From: Candidatus Anaerobutyricum avicola
Lineage (GTDB): Bacteria > Bacillota > Clostridia > Lachnospirales > Lachnospiraceae
Reading direction: 5' to 3'
DNA: 64,000 bases
Assembly: GCA_019113845.1 (NCBI GenBank)
Contig: DXGQ01000042.1
Span: forward strand, 1 to 64,000
Both the position numbers and the translations under genes were made by a program. Shown here in pieces: positions 8,236-17,392 of this stretch. The notes under the pieces are model-generated. The model was given only the letters and a program-made list of their open reading frames with translations, searched no databases and had not been told where the DNA came from. Position 1 is the stretch's first letter. Every line of letters begins with the position of its first letter.

Positions 8236-8264
8236 ACACTAGCACGGAAAAGAGTAATTGTCAA
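8236..8264 (-). promoter_or_regulatory. Promoter of the T-box transcript
   Basis: On the minus strand TTGACA (8264-8259) is 17 bases from TAGTGT (8241-8236), which is preceded by TGC as an extended -10. It overlaps the end of tspO and starts RNA at about 8229, just before the T-box stem I. Confidence 0.75.
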
Positions 8265-8743
8265 TGCATATTCTGGTTTAAAATATAGATTCCCAGATTG
8301 AGATACCCTGCGAAAGTCACCCACAAAAGGTAGGGGATCAGCAGATATCCCGCCAGCCTGGAGGAACGGGTAAACCAGAGAATTGTTACAAGGATCAACA
8401 TCCACAGAAGAAGCAGCCACACGAAGGACAGCAGATACATTTGCAGATGGAAAAACAGGATGGGCCAGACGAAGTTAAAAGCAAGCTGAGCAAGGTAGAA
8501 TTTCCACGCGGTCCGTCCCGGCTTTTCGGCGACGAGGACGAGATAAGAGGCAAATCCCATCAGAAGATAAAGGATCGTCCAGACAACAGGAAACAGCCAG
8601 CCCGGCGGCGAGAGGGGAGGTTTTTTCACCATCGCAAACAGGTCCATGCTGTTTCGGGTGAGGAAGGCGGCAAGACCGCCCACAGCCAGCGGAAGGAGCA
8701 GGCAGACAACGAGTTTTTTCCATTGAAATTTCAAAAAAATCAC
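8261..8743 (-). CDS. tspO: TspO/MBR family tryptophan-rich sensory protein
   Basis: A 160-residue membrane protein with five predicted helices and the family landmarks KKPPLSPPGWLFPVVWTILY, GFASYLV, LAFNFVWPILFF and LLIPYLLWVTFAGYLN. TspO proteins bind tetrapyrroles and related ligands in the membrane; their bacterial role varies. Length and motif order match the family. It is divergent from the TauE/SafE gene. Its stop codon overlaps the promoter of the T-box transcript. The family assignment is firm. Confidence 0.92.
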   Translation of the reverse strand: MIFLKFQWKKLVVCLLLPLAVGGLAAFLTRNSMDLFAMVKKPPLSPPGWLFPVVWTILYLLMGFASYLVLVAEKPGRTAWKFYLAQLAFNFVWPILFFHLQMYLLSFVWLLLLWMLILVTILWFTRSSRLAGYLLIPYLLWVTFAGYLNLGIYILNQNMH

Positions 8744-8914
8744 TCCCGGATAACGTGTTCAATGATGTGTTCTTGAATAACCGTTTTTAATATATGCAAA
8801 AAGCGGGAGTTTATGCGGCGGCCGGCTGAGATTTTTTGTTGTTTGCGGCGGAAGAAATGTTTATAATACAAGAAGAAAAACGTTAGAATATAAAGAAAAG
8901 AAGGGCTGATACCA

Positions 8915-9727
8915 ATGATAAAAATGTTGATAGTCTGTATCGCGTCGGGATTGGCGTCTGGAATCGGCGTGGGATTTGTGGGGATGTCCGCTGCGACGGT
9001 ACTGTCGCCCATGCTCATCGCATTTCTGGGCTGTCCCTGGTACGAAGCGGTGGGAATCGGGCTGATGGCGGATGTGCCTGCTGCGGCCATTGCGGCGTGG
9101 ACTTACCGGAAGAACGGATATATTGATTTAAAAAACGGCAGATGGATGCTGGCAGCGGTTCTCGTGATGGTCGTCGTCGGCAGTTATCTTTCCCAGTATA
9201 TGCCGGATTCGGAGATGGGACTTTTTTCCGTGGCGATGACTCTGTTTATGGGAGTAAAGTTTCTCTTCGGTTCCGCCGGGGAGAACAGGAGAAGCTTCAT
9301 GAAGGATGAGAAGCGCGGAAGGCTCCTTTCTCTGCTGGCGGGCGGATACATCGGCCTTTACTGCGGTTTCGTAGGACTTGGGGGCGGGCTGATGATGCTC
9401 TTTGTCCTGAATGTGATCCTTGGTTATGAGATAAAGATGGCGGTGGGGACCAGCGTCTTTGTCATGACATTTACGGCATTGATCGGGGCGTTGTCTCATT
9501 TTACATTTGGAAATGTAACGGCCTATCTTTTGCCGCTGCTGATCAGTACCGTCGTCACCTTCCTGTGTTCCGCTGCCGCCTCCGTCATAGCTAACAAGAT
9601 CTCCGCCGAAAAAGCCCGCCGGGTGACCGGAGGGATTCTGGTTGCATTGGGCATCGGAATGGTCATCACGGAGTGGGGAAATATTGTTGCTTTTGTCGGA
9701 GTTATTGCCGGAATGCTCGGAATATAA
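8915..9727 (+). CDS. TauE/SafE (TSUP) family membrane exporter
   Basis: A 270-residue integral membrane protein with about eight helices in two repeated halves. Each half starts with a Gly-rich turn: GIGVGFVGMSAATVLSPML, and later GLYCGFVGLGGGLMMLFV. This is the sulfite/sulfonate exporter TSUP family (PF01925). The substrate is usually an organosulfur anion, but here nothing nearby identifies it. No close promoter was fixed. It converges with the flavodoxin gene at 9774 without a clear terminator in the 46-base gap. Confidence 0.85.
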   Translation: MIKMLIVCIASGLASGIGVGFVGMSAATVLSPMLIAFLGCPWYEAVGIGLMADVPAAAIAAWTYRKNGYIDLKNGRWMLAAVLVMVVVGSYLSQYMPDSEMGLFSVAMTLFMGVKFLFGSAGENRRSFMKDEKRGRLLSLLAGGYIGLYCGFVGLGGGLMMLFVLNVILGYEIKMAVGTSVFVMTFTALIGALSHFTFGNVTAYLLPLLISTVVTFLCSAAASVIANKISAEKARRVTGGILVALGIGMVITEWGNIVAFVGVIAGMLGI

Positions 9728-9773
9728 AGAGAAAGCTTCGCCCTGGCCGCGTTTTTTCCCGGATATTCCGCTG

Positions 9774-10319
9774 TTACAGAGATAAAACATACTGTACAAT
9801 AGGCGTAATGCTCTCTTTGCTGGTGAAATCGACGCAGCCGCCGTAAGTATCCAGCAATTGTCTGTCTTCTTCCCGCAGGGAGTCCCGGTCTTTTCGCTGG
9901 AGGGCTTTGTGAAGCATGGCCATCATGGACTTGTGGACGAAGTTCAGCTTTCCGTAGTCGATGCTACCCCGCAGATGGAACAAATGGATATGTTCAAGCA
10001 TTTCCGGGGAGAGCGCTTTGGACAGGGAGTCTCTGATGTGTGCGATGTTTTCCGGGTCTTCCGGGTCTGCCAGTCCGCAGGTAAATAGGATGACGTGGCG
10101 GTCGCGAAGCAGATCCCAGTTTTTCGTGAGCAGTTTGATGCCGCTGACGCCGCCGGCATAGAGTCCGCCGCCGTAGATGACAACGTCATAGTTGGAGAAA
10201 TCCTCCGGTTTAAAAATGTCTTTCTCAAAAAAGGAGCAGGATAATGCGTCGGCGATCCACTCGGCATATCTTCTCGTTGATCCATATTTCGATTCGTAAA
10301 TTACAACCGTTCTTTTCAT
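9774..10319 (-). CDS. Flavodoxin-domain protein (HemG/flavodoxin_5-like)
   Basis: A 181-residue protein beginning MKRTVVIYESKYGSTRRYAE, a classical FMN phosphate-binding loop (SKYGSTRRY). VVIYGGGLYAGGVSG follows in the second flavin loop. It resembles the flavodoxin domain seen in protoporphyrinogen oxidase HemG and in many clostridial stand-alone proteins of unknown partner. The start at 10319 is preferred over 10331 because GGAG lies six bases upstream of it. No heme genes are adjacent, so a HemG role is not implied. Confidence 0.8.
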   Translation of the reverse strand: MKRTVVIYESKYGSTRRYAEWIADALSCSFFEKDIFKPEDFSNYDVVIYGGGLYAGGVSGIKLLTKNWDLLRDRHVILFTCGLADPEDPENIAHIRDSLSKALSPEMLEHIHLFHLRGSIDYGKLNFVHKSMMAMLHKALQRKDRDSLREEDRQLLDTYGGCVDFTSKESITPIVQYVLSL

Positions 10320-10611
10320 AAGAATCTCCATTCCGCCGTCTCAGAGGACGGCATTTCTTTTATGATCAATGTATGTACGGAAGTCTTTGCAGATAAAATA
10401 TACGAAGACGTTCCGAAATTTTCATATCCTTCTATATAATAGACGTTTGCGCGTGGAAAATCAAGGCAGGCTGTCGACAGCGAATTTCGCGGAGTGGAAA
10501 GACTGCGCCTGATTTGCGTTGCATTTATATAGGAAGAATAGTATAGTTTAAGTACACTGGCAAAAGATAACACCCAGTCTATCCATAGATTATGATATAA
10601 GGAGAAAAAAT

Positions 10612-11523
10612 ATGACAAAAGAAGCGAAAAATATGCAGGAAATCTGCCGTCTTCGTCCGGAGTGTATCACCTGCACCTGTGATAAATATCTGGCGAAGTG
10701 TCCGGAAGATGCTCCGGAGGAAGCAAAAATTACATATATGCAGAAGGTGCTTTCTCTGATCGCAGGCGCGCAAAAGAGCGACGCCATTCCGGTTATTGTG
10801 AGGGATATCAATCAGGTACGTATGGAAATGTTCGGAGATGCCGATGACTATACTAAGATCAAGATTCATTTCAATGCGGTCATGCTGGGAAAAGAGGAAG
10901 AATTCCGCCGGGAGATTGCCGGAGCAAAAGATCCTTTGAAAAGAGCCATTCAGTTGTCCATGGTCGGAAATTACATTGATTTTGGCGCCATGAAACATGT
11001 GGATGAGGAGAAACTTTCGCATCTTCTGGGAATGGCAAAGGATCAGCAGCTGGATGAGGAGACCTACGCCTGTCTCCGGGAGGATCTGAGCAAGGCCAGC
11101 CGGTTCGTATTTTTTACGGATAACTGCGGAGAGATTGTTCTCGATAAGCTTCTCATAGAAGAAATCAAAAGGCAGTATCCGCAGCTTTCTGTCTCTGTGG
11201 TCGTTCGCGGTGCGGAGACATTGAACGACGCCACGAGAATGGACGTCGCTCAGGTGGGCCTCGGAGAAGTCGCCTATGTAGTTGATAACGGAAATGATGT
11301 GGCGGGAACCTGGATGCCGGAATTGTCGGAGGAAGCTTACGCGCGGATGGAGTCCGCCGATGTGATGATGGCGAAGGGGCAGGCAAACTTTGAGACGCTG
11401 CGCTGCTGTGGTAAAAACATTTATTATCTGTTCCTGTGTAAATGTCACATTTTCTCGGATATGTTCGGTGTGGAGCCATTTTCCGGGATACTGGTGCGGG
11501 AGAGAGATGTGCGGAACCGCTGA
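10612..11523 (+). CDS. DUF89/ARMT1-like damage-control phosphatase
   Basis: A 303-residue protein with the DUF89 (PF01937) signature residues: FFTDNCGEIVLDKLLIE holds the Asp-Asn metal site, VVRGAETLNDATRMD the second acidic site, and MAKGQANFETL the C-terminal motif. An N-terminal Cys pair (ECITCTCDKYLAKCPE) matches subfamilies with extra metal. Members dephosphorylate damaged sugar phosphates and phosphopantetheine-type metabolites. The gene is followed by xylulokinase 86 bases downstream on the same strand, in keeping with sugar-phosphate repair. The start has AAGGAG eight bases upstream. The actual substrate is unknown. Confidence 0.85.
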   Translation: MTKEAKNMQEICRLRPECITCTCDKYLAKCPEDAPEEAKITYMQKVLSLIAGAQKSDAIPVIVRDINQVRMEMFGDADDYTKIKIHFNAVMLGKEEEFRREIAGAKDPLKRAIQLSMVGNYIDFGAMKHVDEEKLSHLLGMAKDQQLDEETYACLREDLSKASRFVFFTDNCGEIVLDKLLIEEIKRQYPQLSVSVVVRGAETLNDATRMDVAQVGLGEVAYVVDNGNDVAGTWMPELSEEAYARMESADVMMAKGQANFETLRCCGKNIYYLFLCKCHIFSDMFGVEPFSGILVRERDVRNR

Positions 11524-11609
11524 CAGATTTGTAAAAGGTCTGTGGCTGAAAAAGAACAGGGATGTAAGAGGCTGACAGAGAAATAGAGAATCAGGAAATG
11601 GGGAGGATC

Positions 11610-13094
11610 ATGAAAACGATATTGGGAATCGACCTGGGCACTTCCAGCGTAAAAGCCATGCTTCTTAATGTGGATGCGGGAGTTGTCGGAGTCAGGGCAA
11701 AGGAATATGAAGTGGATATCCCACATCCGGGCTTTGCGGAGCAAAATCCGGAACGGTGGTGGGATTCTCTGGTGGAAGTGCTCGGATGGCTGCGGGAGCA
11801 TCACCGGGATGCCTTTGATTCGGTCTGCGCTGTGGGATATTCCGGGCAGATGCACGGACTTGTGCTGACGGGAACCGATGGACGGCCGGTGCGTCCGGCA
11901 ATCATCTGGCTTGACCAGCGGGCGGGCAGTCAACTGGAGCAGATCAGCGCTGTCTTGTCGGAAGAAGAGATGGGGCGGGTGTTCTGTAACCGGGTGAGCA
12001 GCGGCTTCGCGTTTCCGTCCCTTTTGTGGGTGCGGGACCGGGAGCCTGAGATCTTTGCGCGTGCCGCCCATGTGTTAAGTCCGAAAGATTATATCCGTTA
12101 TAAGATGACCGGGGAGGTCGGCGCGGAAGTGGTGGACGCCTCTTCCACAACCATGTTTGATACGGCAAAGAGAGGCTGGGCATGGGAGGTCATCGCGCGG
12201 TTTCATCTTCCGGAAGAGATCTTTCCGACCGTACATGAGTCGGCGGATTTTGCCGGGACGATCAGCCCGTCCTGCGCGGCGAAAACCGGGCTGCCCGAAG
12301 GGATTCCGGTCATATACGGCGCCGGCGATCAGCCGGCCCAGAGTATCGGAAACGGCGTCATAAAGAGCGGACAGATCATCAGCAATATCGGCACCGGCGG
12401 GCAGATCTCCGCTTTTGCCGGGACGCCGGTCTATGATAAGAAGCTTCGCACCAACACCTTCTGCCATGCCATCCAAAATGGCTGGACGATCTTCGGCGCG
12501 ACGCTGTGCAGCGGCATGTCCTTAAGCTGGGCGAAAAATAAAGTACTCCATGTGGACAGCTATGAGGAAGTCAACGAGTTGGTATCGGCAGTGCGTCCCG
12601 GGGCGGACGGGCTTCTTTATCTGCCGTATCTGTCCGGAGAGCGGACGCCGCACATGAACCCCAACGCCAAGGGCGTATTCTTCGGCATGACCCTCGGACA
12701 GGAGCGGGGACATTTTCTTCGGGCGGTCATGGAAGGAGTGGCCTACAGTCTGAAAGACTGCCTTGGCATTATACAGGAACTGGGCATCGACGCCCCGGAG
12801 ATCATCGCTTCCGGCGGAGCCACCGCCTCCCCGCAGTGGCTCCGAATTCAGGCGGACATCTTTGGCAAACCCGTCCGGGCGAGCCGTGTAAAAGAACAGG
12901 CCTGCCTTGGAAGCTGCCTGTTAGCCGCCGTGGGAACAGGCATCCTGCCCTCGCTGGAAGAGGCCTGCGGCAGATTTGTCTCCATGGATGAGCGGATATA
13001 CCTTCCGGATGAGCGAAACACGGATATCTACCGGGAAGGATACGCGAAGTACCGGAAGCTGTATGAGCGGCTGTGGGATGTCATGGGAGAATGA
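11610..13094 (+). CDS. xylB: Xylulokinase (FGGY family)
   Basis: A 494-residue carbohydrate kinase that would convert D-xylulose to xylulose-5-phosphate. It starts MKTILGIDLGTSSVKAMLLN (ATP phosphate-1 motif). GYSGQMHGLVL and RPAIIWLDQRAG are typical of XylB rather than glycerol or gluconate kinases. YGAGDQPAQSIGNGV carries the catalytic aspartate, and YLPYLSGERTPHMNPNAKG and ASGGATASPQWLRIQADIFG are the FGGY C-terminal signatures. The start at 11610 has GGGGAGG at 11599-11605; the upstream in-frame ATG at 11598 lacks one. No xylose isomerase is in the window. A related ketopentose substrate is possible. Confidence 0.88.
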   Translation: MKTILGIDLGTSSVKAMLLNVDAGVVGVRAKEYEVDIPHPGFAEQNPERWWDSLVEVLGWLREHHRDAFDSVCAVGYSGQMHGLVLTGTDGRPVRPAIIWLDQRAGSQLEQISAVLSEEEMGRVFCNRVSSGFAFPSLLWVRDREPEIFARAAHVLSPKDYIRYKMTGEVGAEVVDASSTTMFDTAKRGWAWEVIARFHLPEEIFPTVHESADFAGTISPSCAAKTGLPEGIPVIYGAGDQPAQSIGNGVIKSGQIISNIGTGGQISAFAGTPVYDKKLRTNTFCHAIQNGWTIFGATLCSGMSLSWAKNKVLHVDSYEEVNELVSAVRPGADGLLYLPYLSGERTPHMNPNAKGVFFGMTLGQERGHFLRAVMEGVAYSLKDCLGIIQELGIDAPEIIASGGATASPQWLRIQADIFGKPVRASRVKEQACLGSCLLAAVGTGILPSLEEACGRFVSMDERIYLPDERNTDIYREGYAKYRKLYERLWDVMGE

Positions 13095-13209
13095 TGGAAG
13101 AAACGCATACCGCCATTCCCGGGATCATATCGAGAAGCGGAAAACGCATTGCCACAAATATAATAACACGAAAAATAATCACACAAAAGGTATGGGGGTG
13201 TTGTTAATT

Positions 13210-13752
13210 ATGAATAATTCTATGAAATTGATGCTGGAAATGAGTCAGGGCAGCAAGCTGTTCGTCTGTCAGGGAGATATCACGAAACTGGATGTGGACT
13301 GTATCGTCAATGCGGCCAACCGCTCCCTTTTGGGCGGCGGAGGTGTGGATGGCGCCATTCACCGGGCGGCGGGTCCGGGACTGCTTCAGGAATGCCGGAC
13401 GCTCCATGGTTGTGAGACGGGACAGGCGAAGATCACAAAGGGATATAATCTGAAGGCGACCTACGTTATCCATACGGTGGGTCCGGTTTATTCCGGAAAA
13501 ACGAAGGATGCGGAACTTCTGGCGAACTGCTACTGGAATTCCCTGGAGCTGGCGCAGGAACATGGTGTCAGAAGTATCGCATTTCCAGCCATCTCCACGG
13601 GAGTGTACGGATATCCGAAGAAAGCGGCGGCAGCTATTGTTGTGGAGACGGTACAGCAGTGGATGAAGGAGCATGAAGCTTACGTCATAGAAGTGATTCT
13701 GTGCGGATTTGACCGGCAGACCTGCGAACTGTACGAGCAGTTCCTGTCCTGA
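13210..13752 (+). CDS. Macro-domain ADP-ribose hydrolase (YmdB-like)
   Basis: A 180-residue protein with one macro domain. CIVNAANRSLLGGGGVDGAI is the ADP-ribose-binding loop of O-acetyl-ADP-ribose and ADP-ribosyl hydrolases, and IAFPAISTGVYGYPKKAA is the second substrate loop. The Asn and Asp of the first loop (NAAN, GGVDGAI) are intact, so hydrolase activity is expected. An upstream frame continues but has no family similarity, and GGGGG at 13194-13198 fits a start at 13210. Such enzymes reverse ADP-ribosylation or clear sirtuin products. No ADP-ribosyltransferase is nearby. Confidence 0.85.
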   Translation: MNNSMKLMLEMSQGSKLFVCQGDITKLDVDCIVNAANRSLLGGGGVDGAIHRAAGPGLLQECRTLHGCETGQAKITKGYNLKATYVIHTVGPVYSGKTKDAELLANCYWNSLELAQEHGVRSIAFPAISTGVYGYPKKAAAAIVVETVQQWMKEHEAYVIEVILCGFDRQTCELYEQFLS

Positions 13753-13856
13753 CTTTGCAGCTATGGATGATCCATGGGGTAAATTGGGACTTTGAAAAGT
13801 CTGTGATACAGTAAATCAGAAAACGAAATACAGGATAAATGAAAGGAGAATGTTTT

Positions 13857-14336
13857 ATGAGTAAAAGATTAGTCGCATATTTTTCCGCCAGCGGAAGAAC
13901 TGCCGGTGTGGCAGAGAAACTGGCAGAGGCAGCGGGAGCAGACATCTACGAGATTAAACCGCAGACGCCATACACAAAAGAAGATCTGAACTGGACAAAC
14001 CGGGATTCCAGAAGTTCCGTGGAGATGAATGACCCGACTTCACGTCCTGCCATCGAAGGCAGCGACGCAAAAGTCGAAGAGTATGATGTGATTTTCCTGG
14101 GATTCCCAATCTGGTGGTACACAGCCCCGACGATCGTCAATACATTTCTGGAAAACTATGACTGGGCGGGCAAGACCATCATCCTTTTTGCCACTTCCGG
14201 CAGCAGTGGACTGGAGGAAACCAGTCAGAGTCTCGCGGGAAGCTGCCCGGGCGCAATCTTACAGGAAGGGCGCATGATGAACGACGATCCTTCCGTTGAG
14301 GCGCTCAAAGAATGGGTGGAGAGCCTGGCAATATAA
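13857..14336 (+). CDS. Flavodoxin
   Basis: A 159-residue flavodoxin-fold protein. MSKRLVAYFSASGRTAGVAE contains the FMN phosphate loop SASGRTAG, and IFLGFPIWWYTAPTIVNTFL is the second flavin-contact loop typical of the YwqN/flavodoxin_4 group found in clostridia. The start at 13857 has AAAGGAGA nine bases upstream; the ATG at 13839 lies before this site and is rejected. It likely carries electrons or acts as an NAD(P)H-dependent FMN reductase. It is monocistronic. Confidence 0.82.
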   Translation: MSKRLVAYFSASGRTAGVAEKLAEAAGADIYEIKPQTPYTKEDLNWTNRDSRSSVEMNDPTSRPAIEGSDAKVEEYDVIFLGFPIWWYTAPTIVNTFLENYDWAGKTIILFATSGSSGLEETSQSLAGSCPGAILQEGRMMNDDPSVEALKEWVESLAI

Positions 14337-14369
14337 CAAAAAGAGGAAGAGATGCAAGGGAGGAAGAGT

Positions 14370-16562
14370 ATGAAGTATGAAAAAAATAAGAGTGCAGTGC
14401 ATGCCATAAAGGTATTATGCAGTATCGCAGTATTCGTCTGTGGTCTGTATCTTTCATTTCCGGCAGAAGCCGCAGGGACCTATACGGAACCAGGGAGTTA
14501 TAATTCAACGCAATATTGCTCAAATCCGGTCAAATGTCACACCATATCTAATGCGGATGGAAGCGTGACTATCATGTATTCTGTCTGGGATGGGACGAGT
14601 CAGACGCTCCATATCGACCGTTTTTCTTCAACAGGGAGCCGGATAAGCGGTAAAAGTGTGGCGGTTCCCGGGGAGACCTGGGGTGGTACGGTTTATCGTG
14701 GGCCGGACGGCTGCAATTACATAGCAACTGGCAATGGACCAGACGCCGCCTTTTATATCTCAAAGTACAGCGCCGACTGGAACTTTATGGGAACGGCTTC
14801 CATCGGTAAGGAAGAAAGTTATACCATGGAAGCTTTTGCTGGTGGAAATTCGGATATGACGATGGTCGGAGATTATCTGATTGTTCGTGTAGCAAGATAG
14901 CGATTGGATTATCATCAGTCGGATGCAACCTTTGTTATCAATAAAAATACAATGCAGCCGATTTATGTTGCAGGAGAGGATGAGATTGCTATGGTAAGTC
15001 ACTCATTCAGTCAATTTGTTAGAAGTGATGGCAATCAGGTCATAATGCTCGATCATGGAGATGGTAATCCCAGAGGGATTGTACTTCAAAAGGGATTATT
15101 AAATCAGACGGATGGAAGTTTGGAAGAACAATATTTATATAAAGAAAATGAAAGTAATCTTACTAGATATTATTTTCGAAATATTCTTTATGATATAAAG
15201 GGGAAATTCGGTCAGAATTATACCGGAGTCACCGTGGACGGATTTGAACTGGGAAGCTTCCACCATGTGGTGACGGGAACTTCGATTCCACACGACACAT
15301 TCCCGTCTAACGAAGCCTTTGGGGCATATGAAGGCGGCAATAATGTTTATGTGATTCTGGTAAATAAAGATCTTCAGAGTTCCAGTATGCGGTGGCTCAC
15401 AGCATACAATAACGTGGAAGTGAGTAATCTGGAGATGGTGAAGATTAATGACGACCGCTTACTGCTTTTGTATGGAACGGAAGATGAAAAGGATAACACA
15501 GCAACCTGCTATATGCTGATTGATTCCAATGGAAATGTACAGCAGTCAGGAAGCATTCCGAAGACCTTTTACTGTACATCGGAACCGTCCGTGTATGGAA
15601 ATGTGATAACCTGGTGTCATTACGTGGAATCGGAACTGGGAAATTTTCTTGTGATGAACAGATGGGATATGGGAACAGGAGCTTTCCATGTTTACAATCT
15701 GGATATAGGGATACCATCCAAAATAACTAAGATAGATAGCGTAGATTTGTCTGTTCTTCATTCTGAGCAGGAAGCAGAGCTGACAATGGATGTGTATTCA
15801 GATGTTTTCCGGGAAGAATATCCTACTGCCCCGGCGGTATGGGAGTCGTCCAATCCGGCGGTTCTTGAGATACTGGATGAGGAGAGTATACTAAGCAGCG
15901 GCGTGACGAACCGATCTTATAAATCGGTTTACACAAGAGTCCGGGCAAAAAAAGCGGGGACGGCTAAAGTGACCTGCCGGATCGGCGATAAAAAAAGTAC
16001 GATAAAAGTGAAAGTTTCCGGAAAAACGGGAAAACTGTCTTTTAAGAAAAAGAAGGTTACCTTAAAGCTCGGACAGAGCTATCAGGCGAAGATTTCCGGC
16101 AGTAATGGAAATAAGGTGACATGGAAAAGCAGTGATCCGCAGATAGCGAAAGTAAGTAAAAAGGGCGTCATCACAGCGCTAAGAGCCGGAAAGGTGAAGA
16201 TAACTGCGAAGGTTGGAAGGAAAAAGGCAGTTTTGACGGTTAAAGTATCTGAAACAAAGTGGAAACCGCCAAAAACGGAAATCACACGGTGGAAGAAAGC
16301 TGGCGGAAATAAAGTAAAAGTTTTCTGGAAAAAGAAAAAGGGTATTACAGGATATCAGCTCAGTTATGCTAAAAATAAAAATTTTAAAAAGGCAGAACAG
16401 ATGGTAGTAAAAAAAGCAGGGCAAACCTCTGCTCGATTTAAAAAACCGGCAGGAACACCATGTTACGTCAGAGTGCGTTCTTATAAAGATGCGATGATCA
16501 ATGGCAGAAAAGTACGACTGTATTCCAAATGGTCTGCGAAAAGACAGGTGAGGCTAAAATAG
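14370..16562 (+). pseudogene. Secreted Big2/Fn3-like protein interrupted by an in-frame amber codon
   Basis: One frame of 730 codons runs from ATG 14370 (GGGAGG at 14358-14363) to 16562, broken only by TAG at 14898-14900. It has a signal peptide (residues 1-35, VLCSIAVFVCGLYLSFPAEA), a beta-propeller-like central region, a bacterial Ig-like Big2 domain (about 545-625; VTLKLGQSYQAKISG, VTWKSSDPQIAKVSKKGVI) and a final fibronectin-like repeat (KAGGNKVKVFWKKKKGITGY). Such proteins are secreted or cell-surface proteins. The frame and composition are continuous across the stop, so the mutation is recent or the codon is read through. Without readthrough only 176 residues are made. Confidence 0.75.
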
Positions 16563-16575
16563 GAAACGGCTCCCC

Positions 16576-16632
16576 GGTGTACTGATCTGTTTATTTGTGC
16601 CATTATGCGAAATGTGAGCAGGTCAGTACACC
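16576..16632 (+). repeat. Dispersed hairpin repeat, copy 2
   Basis: GGTGTACTGATCTG at the left end pairs with CAGGTCAGTACACC at the right end. The core ATGCGAAATGTGAGCAGGTC is shared with 42797-42816 and, inverted, with 6530-6559. It lies between the secreted pseudogene and the MerR-like gene. Confidence 0.75.
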
Positions 16633-16825
16633 ATTTCCTCAGAGAATGAAACATACGGTATCCGCATTTCTGACAATTGAAAACAGGCATTAGACGGCGT
16701 CCGGGAAGCATGCTATATTGAAGGCAGCAAAGAGGGCGCCGTTATTTATTGCATAGGAAATTCCTGTGAAACAGGAAAGTTTTCAGACGGAAGCCCTTCT
16801 TAATATTACAGTGGGAGGCGGAATG

Positions 16826-17176
16826 ATGACGATAGATGAGGCAAGTGAGAGATATCAGATACCGATGGAAGTGCTCAAAGAGTATGAGAGCTGGGGACTT
16901 TGCGGCGCGGTGAAGAAGGTGATGGGAGTCTGGCAGTGTGACGAGGAAGATTTGAAGAGGTTAAGCCTGATCATGACCCTCCATGATGTGGGGTTTGCGC
17001 CGGAAGAAGTGGAAGAGTATATGCGTCTTGCTCTGGAAGGGGACAAGAGTCGGGAAGAGCGGCTCCGGATGCTGAATGAAAGGCGGGGAGCCGCCCTCGA
17101 TGAGATTCATCTGAAAGAGCGGAAGCTGGAGAGACTGGATTATCTCCGATATAAGATGCAGAAGAGCGGAATGTAG
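16826..17176 (+). CDS. MerR-like helix-turn-helix regulator
   Basis: A 116-residue protein starting MTIDEASERYQIPMEVLKEY. It has a MerR-type winged helix (residues 1-70) in which the usual arginine-rich turn is replaced by GVWQCDEEDLKRLSLIMTLH, then a coiled-coil-like helix (REERLRMLNERRGAALDEIH). The start is placed at 16826 because GGGAGG at 16813-16818 fits it; ATG 16823 is next to it, and a longer frame from 16766 lacks a ribosome binding site. No effector-binding domain is present. Target genes are unknown. Confidence 0.65.
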   Translation: MTIDEASERYQIPMEVLKEYESWGLCGAVKKVMGVWQCDEEDLKRLSLIMTLHDVGFAPEEVEEYMRLALEGDKSREERLRMLNERRGAALDEIHLKERKLERLDYLRYKMQKSGM

Positions 17177-17270
17177 ATGATCGCAGGATTCTGGGAAATA
17201 ATAGGATTATATGCAGATGATACAATATAAGATGTAGATAATACAATATAGGCAGCGGGAAAAACGATGA

Positions 17271-17337
17271 AACGCCTGTCAGCGATAAAAACAGAGTGAA
17301 ACTGTTTTCGTCTGACAGGCGTTTTTTAGCTGAAAGA
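17271..17337. terminator. Bidirectional terminator between convergent genes
   Basis: AACGCCTGTCAG (17271-17282) pairs with CTGACAGGCGTT (17322-17333), followed by TTTT; an inner AAAACAG/CTGTTTT pairing extends it. A-rich sequence on the left side allows it to serve the opposite-strand glucosidase as well. Confidence 0.75.
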
Positions 17338-17392
17338 TATACATACACATTGGGACAAAAGGGTGATGTCCGGCTGTGCGTATGCTTGCATT

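Noticed and set aside
10579-11448. 289-codon minus-strand frame opposite the DUF89 gene
   Set aside because: The plus frame contains all DUF89 metal motifs and a ribosome binding site; the minus frame has neither.
14898-14900. TAG read as pyrrolysine
   Set aside because: No pylT/pylS or methylamine methyltransferase genes are visible, and nothing about the protein suggests a need for it; a nonsense mutation is simpler.
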